From an uncultured Eubacteriales bacterium (lineage in GTDB: Bacteria; Bacillota; Clostridia; Oscillospirales; Acutalibacteraceae), in assembly GCA_902462035.1 (NCBI GenBank), contig CABQAC010000071.1, forward strand, positions 1-9,024: DNA of 9,024 nucleotides, read 5' to 3'. The first letter of the stretch is position 1; every line of letters begins with the position of its first letter. This document shows, in pieces, positions 1-5,555 of the stretch. The notes below the pieces were generated by a model that worked only from the letters and a program-made list of their open reading frames with translations, was not told the origin of the DNA and searched no databases. The position numbers were made by a program, and so were the translations under genes.

Positions 1-53
1 GCGCCACCTTGCCAAGGTGGAGGTAGCGAGTTCGAGCCTCGTCATCCGCTCCA
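1..53 (+). tRNA. tRNA-Gly(GCC), 3' part only
   Basis: The window opens inside a tRNA gene. Bases 4-20 form an anticodon arm with stem CCACC/GGTGG and loop TTGCCAA, giving anticodon GCC (glycine). It is followed by a short variable loop, a T arm with the TTCGAGC loop, the 3' acceptor strand and an encoded CCA at 51-53. The D arm and 5' acceptor strand lie before the window, so the gene is cut by the edge and not necessarily defective. The next tRNA begins 63 nt downstream and the two are probably co-transcribed. Identity rests on the anticodon alone because the 5' half cannot be checked. Confidence 0.9.
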
Positions 54-66
54 TCAGGAAGTAGAA

Positions 67-96
67 TTCGCGCTTATAATTTCTTATAAGCGCGAA
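67..96. repeat. Perfect 13-bp inverted repeat between two tRNA genes
   Basis: TTCGCGCTTATAA at 67-79 is exactly complementary to TTATAAGCGCGAA at 84-96, with a four-base TTTC loop. No T run follows on either strand, so it does not look like a standard intrinsic terminator. The left arm plus the first loop base contains TATAAT (75-80), but there is no recognisable -35 box 17 bp upstream. It may be an RNA stem in a tRNA-Gly/tRNA-Cys precursor or a protein-binding palindrome; the sequence does not decide between these. Confidence 0.75.
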
Positions 97-116
97 ACCT
101 ATCTTTCGTTTTATTC

Positions 117-190
117 GGCGCCATAGCCAAGCGGTAAGGCAGAGGTCTGCAAAACCTTTATCCCCAGTTCAATTCTGGGTGGCGCCTCCA
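117..190 (+). tRNA. tRNA-Cys(GCA)
   Basis: A complete 74-nt cloverleaf. The acceptor stem GGCGCCA (117-123) pairs with TGGCGCC (180-186), followed by discriminator T and an encoded CCA at 188-190. The anticodon stem GAGGT/ACCTT encloses loop CTGCAAA with anticodon GCA (cysteine), and the T arm is CCCAG/CTGGG around TTCAATT. A strong terminator follows directly, so this is the last gene of the tRNA unit. I see no promoter of its own in the 63-nt gap upstream. Confidence 0.97.
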
Positions 191-192
191 AC

Positions 193-232
193 AAAAACAG
201 CAAGCATTCTTCGGATTGCTTGCTGTTTTTTT
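193..232 (+). terminator. Intrinsic terminator of the tRNA unit with UUCG tetraloop
   Basis: CAGCAAGCA (198-206) pairs perfectly with TGCTTGCTG (217-225). Inside, one T-T mismatch is followed by TC/GA pairs that close a C(TTCG)G tetraloop, a very stable RNA loop. Seven Ts follow (226-232). A run of five As at 193-197 precedes the stem, so the structure would also carry a T run when read on the minus strand and could work in both directions. It begins just 3 nt after the CCA of tRNA-Cys. Confidence 0.95.
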
Positions 233-309
233 GTGTTTGCCGGAAAAAAACTAGATTCCCGTGCGAAAAGGGAGTAAAATGAACAAAAGCATAATAAGGA
301 GATGGATGT

Positions 310-1473
310 ATGGGTTTTGATTTTTTTCTTCCAACCAGGCTTTTGTTTGGCCCTGGCACGCTTAGCCGCCTGCACCAACAGCAGTTGCCCGGCAAAAAAG
401 CGCTGATCGTCACCACAGCCGGGCCTTCGGTCAAAAAATATGGGTATTTGGCCCGGCTTCAAGAGCAACTGGACAAAGCTGGCGTATCCCATGTTCTATT
501 CGACCGTATCCTCCCCAACCCGGTGAAGGAACACGTCATGGAAGGGGCCGCGCTGGCAAAGGAAAACGGCTGTGATTTTGTCGTGGGCCTGGGCGGCGGC
601 AGCAGTATCGACTCCGCCAAAGCCATTGCGGTGATGGCCGCCAACCAGGGGGACTATTGGGATTTTATTTCCGGCGGTACCGGCAAAGCGCTTCCAGTGC
701 CCAACAATCCGCTTCCTATTGTGGCGGTGACCACGACCGCCGGCACAGGAACCGAAGCGGATCCATGGACGGTTATTACCAATGGGCAGGAAAAAATCGG
801 TTTCGGCTATGAAAAGACGTTCCCGGTTTTGTCTGTAGTGGATCCGGAACTGATGACGTCGGTTCCTCCGCAGCTGACGGCTTTCCAAGGATTTGACGCT
901 CTGTTTCACAGCACCGAGGGGTACTTAAACAATACCGCCAACGAAATCAGCGACCTGTTTGCCCTCAAATCCATCGCCTTGGTAGGGGAAAACCTGGCCG
1001 CGGCGGTGGCGGACGGTTCCAACCTTGCGGTGCGCGGCAGCGTGGCGCTGGCCAACACTTATGCGGGAATCGTCGAATTTACCTCTGGCTGCACCTCGGA
1101 ACATTCCATCGAACACGCCATGAGCGCGTTCCATCCCAATTTGCCCCACGGTGCGGGTCTTATCGCCATCAGCCGGGCATACTATACCTTTATCGCCAGG
1201 TCCGGCGCATGCGACGCGCGCATGGTGGAGATGGCCAAAGCGCTGGGCCGCGGGGACGCCAGGGACCCAATGGATTTTGTGGCGGCCCTTGTCAAGCTGC
1301 AGCAGGATTGCGGCGTAGCGGCGCTGAAACTGTCGGATTACGGTGTTATGGCGGAGGAACTGCCCGATATCGCGCAGAACGCCCGGATTACCATGGGCGG
1401 TTTGTTCGAGGGGGATCCCTGCGTGATCGACGACAACGCGGTCCTTTCGATTTTGCGGGATTCTTATCAATAA
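310..1473 (+). CDS. Iron-containing alcohol dehydrogenase (group III)
   Basis: A 387-residue cytosolic NAD(P)H-dependent oxidoreductase that interconverts an alcohol and an aldehyde or ketone; the length is normal for the family. The N-terminal half is the nucleotide-binding domain, with GLGGGSSIDSAKA at 93-105 and TTTAGTGTEA at 141-150. The C-terminal half is helical and holds the metal site. By family alignment the four ligands are Asp196 and His200 (GFDALFHSTEGY), His269 (IEHAMSA) and His280 (LPHGAG), all present. The ATG at 310 has an AAGGAGA ribosome site at 297-303. I find no clear promoter between the tRNA terminator and this start, and the gene has its own terminator, so it appears monocistronic. 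The substrate (butanol, ethanol, propanediol or other) cannot be read from sequence, and no functional link to the cobalamin operon downstream is evident. Confidence 0.95.
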   Translation: MGFDFFLPTRLLFGPGTLSRLHQQQLPGKKALIVTTAGPSVKKYGYLARLQEQLDKAGVSHVLFDRILPNPVKEHVMEGAALAKENGCDFVVGLGGGSSIDSAKAIAVMAANQGDYWDFISGGTGKALPVPNNPLPIVAVTTTAGTGTEADPWTVITNGQEKIGFGYEKTFPVLSVVDPELMTSVPPQLTAFQGFDALFHSTEGYLNNTANEISDLFALKSIALVGENLAAAVADGSNLAVRGSVALANTYAGIVEFTSGCTSEHSIEHAMSAFHPNLPHGAGLIAISRAYYTFIARSGACDARMVEMAKALGRGDARDPMDFVAALVKLQQDCGVAALKLSDYGVMAEELPDIAQNARITMGGLFEGDPCVIDDNAVLSILRDSYQ

Positions 1474-1479
1474 AAGATG

Positions 1480-1512
1480 AGCGGCGGCATGGAATTATCA
1501 GCCGCCGCTTTT
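1480..1512 (+). terminator. Intrinsic terminator after the alcohol dehydrogenase
   Basis: GCGGCGGC (1481-1488) pairs with GCCGCCGC (1501-1508) across a 12-nt loop, extended by A1480-T1509 and followed by TTTT (1509-1512). It starts 7 nt after the stop codon. The T tract is short, so termination may be incomplete, but the 8-bp all-GC stem is strong. It separates the alcohol dehydrogenase from the cobalamin operon. Confidence 0.85.
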
Positions 1513-1549
1513 GTCGTTTCTGGTGGAATAAAACAGCAAAACCAGCAGA

Positions 1550-1574
1550 AAGCGTTTGACACGGCGAAACGCTT
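1550..1574. promoter_or_regulatory. Operator-like palindrome over the -35 box and spacer
   Basis: AAGCGTTT (1550-1557) and AAACGCTT (1567-1574) are exact inverted copies separated by nine bases. The 25-bp element covers the whole -35 hexamer and most of the spacer, so a bound dimeric protein would block RNA polymerase. It lies upstream of the expected transcription start and so would not be part of the riboswitch RNA. The binding protein is unknown; the operator role is inference from position and symmetry. Confidence 0.5.
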
Positions 1575-1584
1575 CCACTATAAT
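1556..1584 (+). promoter_or_regulatory. Consensus sigma-A promoter of the cobalamin operon
   Basis: A perfect -35 box TTGACA (1556-1561) and a perfect -10 box TATAAT (1579-1584) are separated by exactly 17 bp (1562-1578), the ideal housekeeping spacing. Transcription should begin near 1591, just before the riboswitch aptamer at 1594. Such a strong promoter fits a transcript controlled mainly after initiation, here by the riboswitch, although a palindrome overlaps the -35 box and spacer. Confidence 0.95.
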
Positions 1585-1593
1585 GGATAAACA

Positions 1594-1765
1594 GAATAAG
1601 GTTTTCCACCGCAGCCTTTGCGCGGCGGAAATGAAAAGGGAAGTTGGGTGTGAATCCCACGCAATCCCGTTGCTGTATAAGCGGAGCGTTGTTCCATGCG
1701 CCACTGGCATCTGCCGGGAAGGCGGAACGCCGCGTTGATGCGAAGCCAGAAGACCTGCCTTATTC
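1594..1765 (+). ncRNA. Cobalamin riboswitch aptamer (B12 element)
   Basis: The segment carries the conserved landmarks of the adenosylcobalamin-type B12 element in order: AAAAGGGAA (1634-1642), GGGTGTGAATCCC (1646-1658), the CCCGTTGCTGTATAAGCGG core (1666-1684), CCACTG (1701-1706), GCCGGGAAGGCG (1713-1724) and the B12 box GCCAGAAGACCTGCC (1745-1759). The ends close as a perfect 8-bp helix, GAATAAGG (1594-1601) with CCTTATTC (1758-1765). A core position that is usually GCAACTGT or GCCACTGT reads GTTGCTGT here. Ligand binding is expected to switch the operon off by favouring the downstream terminator. The exact corrinoid preferred cannot be told from sequence. Confidence 0.95.
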
Positions 1766-1796
1766 GGTAGATACGATTTTTCCGCGAGGACGGAGA

Positions 1797-1858
1797 TTGT
1801 TATCATAAAGAAAGAGAGAAGCGTGCCGTCAGGCGCGTCGTTTTTTCTGTGATAACAA
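1797..1858 (+). promoter_or_regulatory. Long hairpin between riboswitch aptamer and terminator
   Basis: TTGTTATCA (1797-1805) pairs perfectly with TGATAACAA (1850-1858). Within it AGAAA (1809-1813) can pair with TTTCT (1844-1848), and the tip is a 7-bp stem with two G-U pairs (1821-1827 with 1832-1838) around a GTCA loop. The tip followed by CG and six Ts (1841-1846) also resembles a terminator by itself, but those Ts are partly paired in the longer fold. It abuts the next terminator stem at 1859. It may be part of the expression platform or an extra attenuator. Confidence 0.55.
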
Positions 1859-1890
1859 AGCCCGGCGCGGTTGCAGTGCCGGCTTTTTTT
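1859..1890 (+). terminator. Riboswitch expression-platform terminator before cbiD
   Basis: AGC-C-CGGC (1859-1866, one bulged C) pairs with GCCGGCT (1878-1884), followed by a T run at 1884-1890. Its loop contains CAGT, which with the adjoining G (1874-1878) is complementary to CACTG (1702-1706) in the aptamer. This matches the loop-loop contact (L5-L13) known in cobalamin riboswitches and suggests that ligand binding stabilises this terminator. The cbiD ribosome site lies beyond it and is not sequestered, so control is probably at transcription. Confidence 0.85.
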
Positions 1891-1916
1891 ATGTCCTTTT
1901 GGAACAACCGGCGGGG

Positions 1917-1923
1917 AAGAAGG
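1917..1923 (+). promoter_or_regulatory. cbiD ribosome binding site, fixes the ATG start
   Basis: AAGAAGG lies 8 nt before the ATG at 1932. A longer in-frame reading from TTG at 1899 would place initiation a few bases after the terminator T run with no ribosome site upstream, so the ATG at 1932 is preferred. Confidence 0.7.
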
Positions 1924-1931
1924 TTACCGTA

Positions 1932-3059
1932 ATGGACGATATGGTAGTCAAAAACGGAAAAGCCCTCCGGTGTGGTTTTACCACCGGGACCTGTGCGGCT
2001 GCTGCGGCGGCTGCCGCTGCCGAAGCTCTGCTGACCGGCCGGCGGCCCGAATTTGTGCAGGTCTTGCTTCCCGGCGGGACCGAAGTGCCTCTTCCGGTGG
2101 ATTCCTGTACGTTTCAGGACGGCGGCGCGGCCTGCTATGTGGTGAAACACGCTGGAGATGACCCCGATGTTACCGACGGCATACGGATTGGCGCGGAAGT
2201 ACGCCGGTCGCCCGTGCCGCAATTTCTGCTCGAAGGCGGGTACGGCGTGGGAAGGGTTACCGAACCGGGGCTGCAAGTGCCGCCCGGACAGGCTGCCATC
2301 AACCCGGTGCCCCGGCGTATGATACGGGAAAATGTGGAGCGTGTCTGCCGCGCCCATGGGGAGCCGGGCTACCTGCAGGTTTGTATCGTGGCAGAGAACG
2401 GCGAACAAATCGCCCTTAAAACGTTCAATCCCCGGCTGGGTATCGTGGGCGGAATTTCGATTTTGGGGACCACCGGCGTTGTCGAGCCGATGAGCGAGCG
2501 GGCGCTGGTTGAAACCATCCATGTGCTGCTTCGCCGCGCGAAGGCCAAAAACCCCACGCGGGTGTTGCTTTCCCCGGGCAATTATGGGCGCGATTATTGT
2601 CTTCGCCACTTTTCCTTTGATCTGGAGGACAGCGTCAAGTATTCGAATTTTCTGGGGGAGACACTGGATTATTTGGTTTATCTCGGTTTCCGGCAGGCGC
2701 TCATCGTCGGGCACATTGGCAAACTGATTAAGGTCGCGGCGGGGGTGATGAATACCCATTCTGCCGTTGCGGACTGCCGGATGGAGGTATTGTCCGCCCA
2801 TGCGGCCATGGCGGGAGCCGATTCACAAACGGTAAAAAAACTCATGGCTTGCATTACAACCGATGCGGCGCTTGCCGTACTGGAAGAAGCAGGACTGACC
2901 AAGATGGTCATGCGGTCCGCCCTGGCAAAAATTCAGGAACATATCCGGGCCAGGACCCGGGGCGCGATCCAGGTGGAATTGATCGTTTTCGCAACCGGCG
3001 GGCAGATCGCGGCGCAGACAGCGGGTGCGCAAATGTTAGCAAAAGGATGGGGGAACTAA
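1932..3059 (+). CDS. cbiD: Cobalt-precorrin-5B (C1)-methyltransferase CbiD
   Basis: A 375-residue cytosolic enzyme that methylates C1 of cobalt-precorrin-5B with S-adenosylmethionine in the anaerobic cobalamin route. CbiD is not part of the common tetrapyrrole methylase superfamily. Family hallmarks are the N-terminal CGFTTGTCAA (14-23), GVGRVTEPGL with INPVPRRMI (105-131), NPRLGIVGGISILGTTG (166-182), PGNYGRD (215-221) and VGHIGKLIKVAAGVMNTHSA (259-278). The length is normal. It is the first gene after the B12 riboswitch and terminator, so its transcription should fall when cobalamin is plentiful. The start is ATG at 1932 with an AAGAAGG site; a second Met at codon 4 is a less likely alternative. 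The stop is one base before the TTG start of cbiL, suggesting translational coupling. Confidence 0.96.
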   Translation: MDDMVVKNGKALRCGFTTGTCAAAAAAAAAEALLTGRRPEFVQVLLPGGTEVPLPVDSCTFQDGGAACYVVKHAGDDPDVTDGIRIGAEVRRSPVPQFLLEGGYGVGRVTEPGLQVPPGQAAINPVPRRMIRENVERVCRAHGEPGYLQVCIVAENGEQIALKTFNPRLGIVGGISILGTTGVVEPMSERALVETIHVLLRRAKAKNPTRVLLSPGNYGRDYCLRHFSFDLEDSVKYSNFLGETLDYLVYLGFRQALIVGHIGKLIKVAAGVMNTHSAVADCRMEVLSAHAAMAGADSQTVKKLMACITTDAALAVLEEAGLTKMVMRSALAKIQEHIRARTRGAIQVELIVFATGGQIAAQTAGAQMLAKGWGN

Positions 3060-3060
3060 C

Positions 3061-3768
3061 TTGGAACCAGGAATCTTTTACAGTGTGGGGGTTGGCCCCG
3101 GCGATCCAAAGCTGCTGACGCTGTTGGCGGTGGAAACCATTCAGCGCTGCCCCGTTATTGCGCTGCCGGACAGCGGCGCCTCGGAAAACGCCGCGCGGTC
3201 CATTGCCGCGCAATGGCTGCAGAACAAAGAAATTCTATTGTGCGAAATGCCCATGACCCGAAATCCGGAAAAATTACGGGCGGCGCGGCAATCGTCGGTG
3301 GAGCTGCTGGCCTCGTACCTTTCCGCGGGAAAAGACATTGCTTTTTTAACACTGGGAGATCCCGCTATTTACGCCACTCCCATGTATTTGCATACCCAGC
3401 TGAAAAAGATGGGATTTAAGACTCGAATGATCCCTGGCGTACCTTCTTTTTGCGCGGCGGCCGCCGCGTTAGACGTCCCGTTGTGCGAAGGAGGGGAAAT
3501 GCTCCATATTGTGCCGGCCTCTTACGCGGACACCGCCCAGGCTCTGGGAATGGAGGGGACAAAGGTCCTGATGAAAGCGGGAAAAAGCATTGGAGAGGTC
3601 AAAGCGCAAATCGACCCAGCGGCCATGTGTGCTATGGCCGCAGAGCGATGCGGCATGGCGGGGGAAAAATTGCATCCGACACTGGATACGCTGGGCCTGG
3701 ATGCCAGTTATTTCAGCGTAGTGCTGGTGCGGGATAAAAAACCAAAGACGGAGGAAACCCATGATTGA
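3061..3768 (+). CDS. cbiL: Cobalt-precorrin-2 (C20)-methyltransferase CbiL
   Basis: A 235-residue SAM-dependent tetrapyrrole methylase that adds the C20 methyl group to the cobalt-bound dipyrrocorphin, the first peripheral methylation of the corrin branch. The SAM-binding features of the superfamily are present: YSVGVGPGDPKLLT (7-20), LTLGDPAIYAT (96-106) and MIPGVPSF (123-130). The N-terminal VGVGPGDPKLLT and a CPVIALP strand (30-36) point to the C20 enzyme over its C11 and C17 paralogues. The start is TTG at 3061, chosen because a G-rich ribosome site (AGGATGGGGG, about 3043-3052) precedes it at good spacing and because later starts would remove the first beta strand. It follows cbiD after one base and overlaps cbiF by 8 nt. 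Specificity for the cobalt-containing substrate is inferred from the anaerobic context. Confidence 0.93.
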   Translation: MEPGIFYSVGVGPGDPKLLTLLAVETIQRCPVIALPDSGASENAARSIAAQWLQNKEILLCEMPMTRNPEKLRAARQSSVELLASYLSAGKDIAFLTLGDPAIYATPMYLHTQLKKMGFKTRMIPGVPSFCAAAAALDVPLCEGGEMLHIVPASYADTAQALGMEGTKVLMKAGKSIGEVKAQIDPAAMCAMAAERCGMAGEKLHPTLDTLGLDASYFSVVLVRDKKPKTEETHD

Positions 3769-4513
3769 TTTTGTAGGAGCAGGCCCCGGTGCGGTCGATT
3801 TGATTACGGTGCGAGGAAAAGAAAAGCTGGAACAAGCGGATATCATTATATACGCAGGATCGCTGGTCAATCCGGAACTGCTATCCTATGCACGCCCGGA
3901 ATGCGAGATTTTTGACAGCGCCGGTATGACGCTGGAACAGGTGGCCGCCGTCATGCAGCGCGGCGAAGCGCAGGGAAAAAAGATCGTACGCCTGCATACG
4001 GGGGACCCATGCCTATTCGGCGCAATCCGGGAACAGATGGATCTGTTGGACGACCAGGGTATCGGTTACCGGGTTGTTCCGGGGGTCAGTTCCTTTTTGG
4101 GGGCCGCCGCCGTCCTTCCCGCGGAATTCACCTTGCCGGATGTCAGCCAGACGGTTATCTTAACACGGATGGCGGGCCGTACGCCTGTGCCGGAGCGGGA
4201 GGATATCGCTGCCTTGGCTGCCCACAGAGCGACTATGGTGGTCTTTTTAAGCGCGTCTATGCTGGGAAAACTGTCAGAACGGCTGCAAGCCGGAGGATAT
4301 TCGGCCGATACGCCGGCAGCAGTTGTTTATAAAGCTACCTGGCCGGACGAAAAGGTACTCCGCACCACGGTGGGACAGATGGAGCGCGATGCGCGGGAAG
4401 CGGGGATTTCCAAAACGGCGTTGATCCTTGTGGGGGGCTTTTTGGGGCGGAATGATTCTCGCTCCAAGCTGTACGACCCGGCCTTTTCACATGGGTACCG
4501 GGAATCGGTATAA
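3761..4513 (+). CDS. cbiF: Cobalt-precorrin-4 (C11)-methyltransferase CbiF
   Basis: A 250-residue tetrapyrrole methylase that transfers a methyl from SAM to C11 of cobalt-precorrin-4. Recognised by the N-terminal FVGAGPGAVDLITVRG (4-19), YAGSLVNPELL (31-41), the HTGDPCLFGAIREQ loop (79-92), VPGVSSFLGAAA (106-117) and VILTR (132-136), which together are characteristic of the C11 branch. The length is typical. The ATG start has a GGAGGA site at 3750-3755 inside cbiL, and the first 8 nt overlap the cbiL end, so the two are probably translationally coupled. The product of this step is the substrate chain for CbiG, encoded next. Confidence 0.96.
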   Translation: MIDFVGAGPGAVDLITVRGKEKLEQADIIIYAGSLVNPELLSYARPECEIFDSAGMTLEQVAAVMQRGEAQGKKIVRLHTGDPCLFGAIREQMDLLDDQGIGYRVVPGVSSFLGAAAVLPAEFTLPDVSQTVILTRMAGRTPVPEREDIAALAAHRATMVVFLSASMLGKLSERLQAGGYSADTPAAVVYKATWPDEKVLRTTVGQMERDAREAGISKTALILVGGFLGRNDSRSKLYDPAFSHGYRESV

Positions 4514-4529
4514 GGGAGGAAAAAACGCC

Positions 4530-5555
4530 GTGCGACTGGGGCTGCTATCATTCACACCAAAGGGAGCGCTGCTTGGCCAGTCCATTTTTCGATTGCCGGG
4601 CGTGGAATTTATATCTCGCGCCGGCGGGCAGTCGGCATCTGCCTTTGTTGCGGAATGGTGGAACAAGGCGGACGGCTTTGTGTTTATCGGCGCGGCCGGT
4701 ATCGCGGTGCGGTGTATCGCGCCGCTGGTCCGCTCTAAGGCGTCGGATCCCGCGGTCGTTGTGCTGGATGAATCGGGCCGGTTCGCGGTGCCGATCTTAT
4801 CAGGGCATTTGGGGGGCGCCAACCAGCTGGCAAAGGAATTGGCGGCTTTGACCGGCGGACAGGCGGTGCTGACCACAGCCACCGATGTGAACGGCGCGTT
4901 TGCCGTGGATGTCTGGAGCGGGCAGGCTGGCTGCACGCTGTTGGAGACCTCCCGGATCAAGGCGGTTTCGGGCGCATTGCTGCGCGGGGAGCCGGTGGGG
5001 TTGTACAGCGAATTTCCGGTACAGGGAGCTTTGCCCCCTGGAATGACTTTAGGTCCGGCGCCTGTGGGCGTCTGTGTCTCCCTTAGCGGGGCCGAAGAAC
5101 CGTTTCCCACTACGCTGCACGCGGTCCCTCGTATCGTTACCGTGGGCGCGGGGTGCAGGCGGAATACCGCGCCGGATTCTTTTGAGGCCTTTGTCTGGGA
5201 TTGTCTGGGACACTACAACATAGCCGGCCAGGCAGTTTGCGCTGTGGCGTCCATTGACCGGAAAGCGGACGAAGCGTGCCTGTTGGCGTTTTGCCGCGCC
5301 AACAGGCTGCCGTTTTTGACTTATTCGGCGGAGCAATTGCGGCGCGCAAAGGGCGTGTTTTCTGCGTCCGCATTTGTGGAACAGACGGTTGGTGTTGATA
5401 ATGTTTGCGAACGCAGCGCCGTGATGGGGGGCGGTTCGCTCAGGATCAAAAAGCAGGCGCGGGATGGGATGACCATGGCCGCCGCCGTGCGGGAGTGGAG
5501 GTGTTGTTTTGAATTTATCGATGGCGGGAATGGACTATTCCTTGGCGGGCATTGA
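4530..5555 (+). CDS. cbiG: Cobalt-precorrin-5A hydrolase CbiG
   Basis: A 341-residue enzyme that opens the delta-lactone ring of cobalt-precorrin-5A and releases the C2 unit as acetaldehyde, a reaction specific to the anaerobic route. The N-terminal domain shows GFVFIGAAGIAVRCIAP (49-65), PILSGHLGGAN (88-98) and ATDVNG (117-122). The C-terminal CobE-like domain shows VGAGCRRNT (205-213), ASIDRKADE (240-248) and GVDNVCERSA (288-297). Domain order and length are as expected. The start is GTG at 4530 behind AGGGAGGA (4513-4520); an upstream in-frame ATG at 4428 lies deep inside cbiF and is rejected. The last 15 codons (5509-5555) overlap the start of hemA, giving a tail beyond the conserved region that looks poorly constrained. 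Confidence 0.95.
   Translation: MRLGLLSFTPKGALLGQSIFRLPGVEFISRAGGQSASAFVAEWWNKADGFVFIGAAGIAVRCIAPLVRSKASDPAVVVLDESGRFAVPILSGHLGGANQLAKELAALTGGQAVLTTATDVNGAFAVDVWSGQAGCTLLETSRIKAVSGALLRGEPVGLYSEFPVQGALPPGMTLGPAPVGVCVSLSGAEEPFPTTLHAVPRIVTVGAGCRRNTAPDSFEAFVWDCLGHYNIAGQAVCAVASIDRKADEACLLAFCRANRLPFLTYSAEQLRRAKGVFSASAFVEQTVGVDNVCERSAVMGGGSLRIKKQARDGMTMAAAVREWRCCFEFIDGGNGLFLGGH
5497..5503 (+). promoter_or_regulatory. hemA ribosome binding site, supports a TTG start
   Basis: GGAGGTG lies inside the end of cbiG. From the end of GGAGG (5501) there are 7 nt to TTG at 5509, the ideal distance, against 19 nt to the next in-frame ATG at 5521. This favours initiation at TTG within cbiG. Confidence 0.65.

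Noticed and set aside
252..280. Possible promoter before the alcohol dehydrogenase (TAGATT and TAAAAT hexamers)
   Set aside because: The -35-like hexamer matches the TTGACA consensus poorly, so I do not call a promoter although one is probably needed between 233 and 309.
1556..1738. 60-codon plus-strand open frame across the leader
   Set aside because: It lies within the promoter and the cobalamin aptamer, whose structured RNA landmarks explain the sequence.
1899..1931. Extended cbiD start at TTG 1899
   Set aside because: No ribosome site precedes it and it lies right behind the terminator, whereas ATG 1932 has AAGAAGG at 8 nt; the added residues are not conserved CbiD sequence.
1891..1932. 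13-codon leader frame (MSFWNNRRGRRLP) whose TAA overlaps the cbiD ATG
   Set aside because: The overlap and the cluster of arginine codons look like a coupled leader peptide, but the ATG follows the terminator T run with no ribosome site, so chance is more likely.
1803..2801. 332-codon open frame on the minus strand opposite cbiD
   Set aside because: It is antisense to a clearly recognised cbiD, has no recognisable domain in its composition and runs over the riboswitch terminator; long antisense frames are common in GC-rich genes.
4428..4529. Upstream extension of cbiG into cbiF
   Set aside because: The residues overlap cbiF in another frame, and a strong AGGGAGGA site with GTG at 4530 gives the normal CbiG N-terminus.
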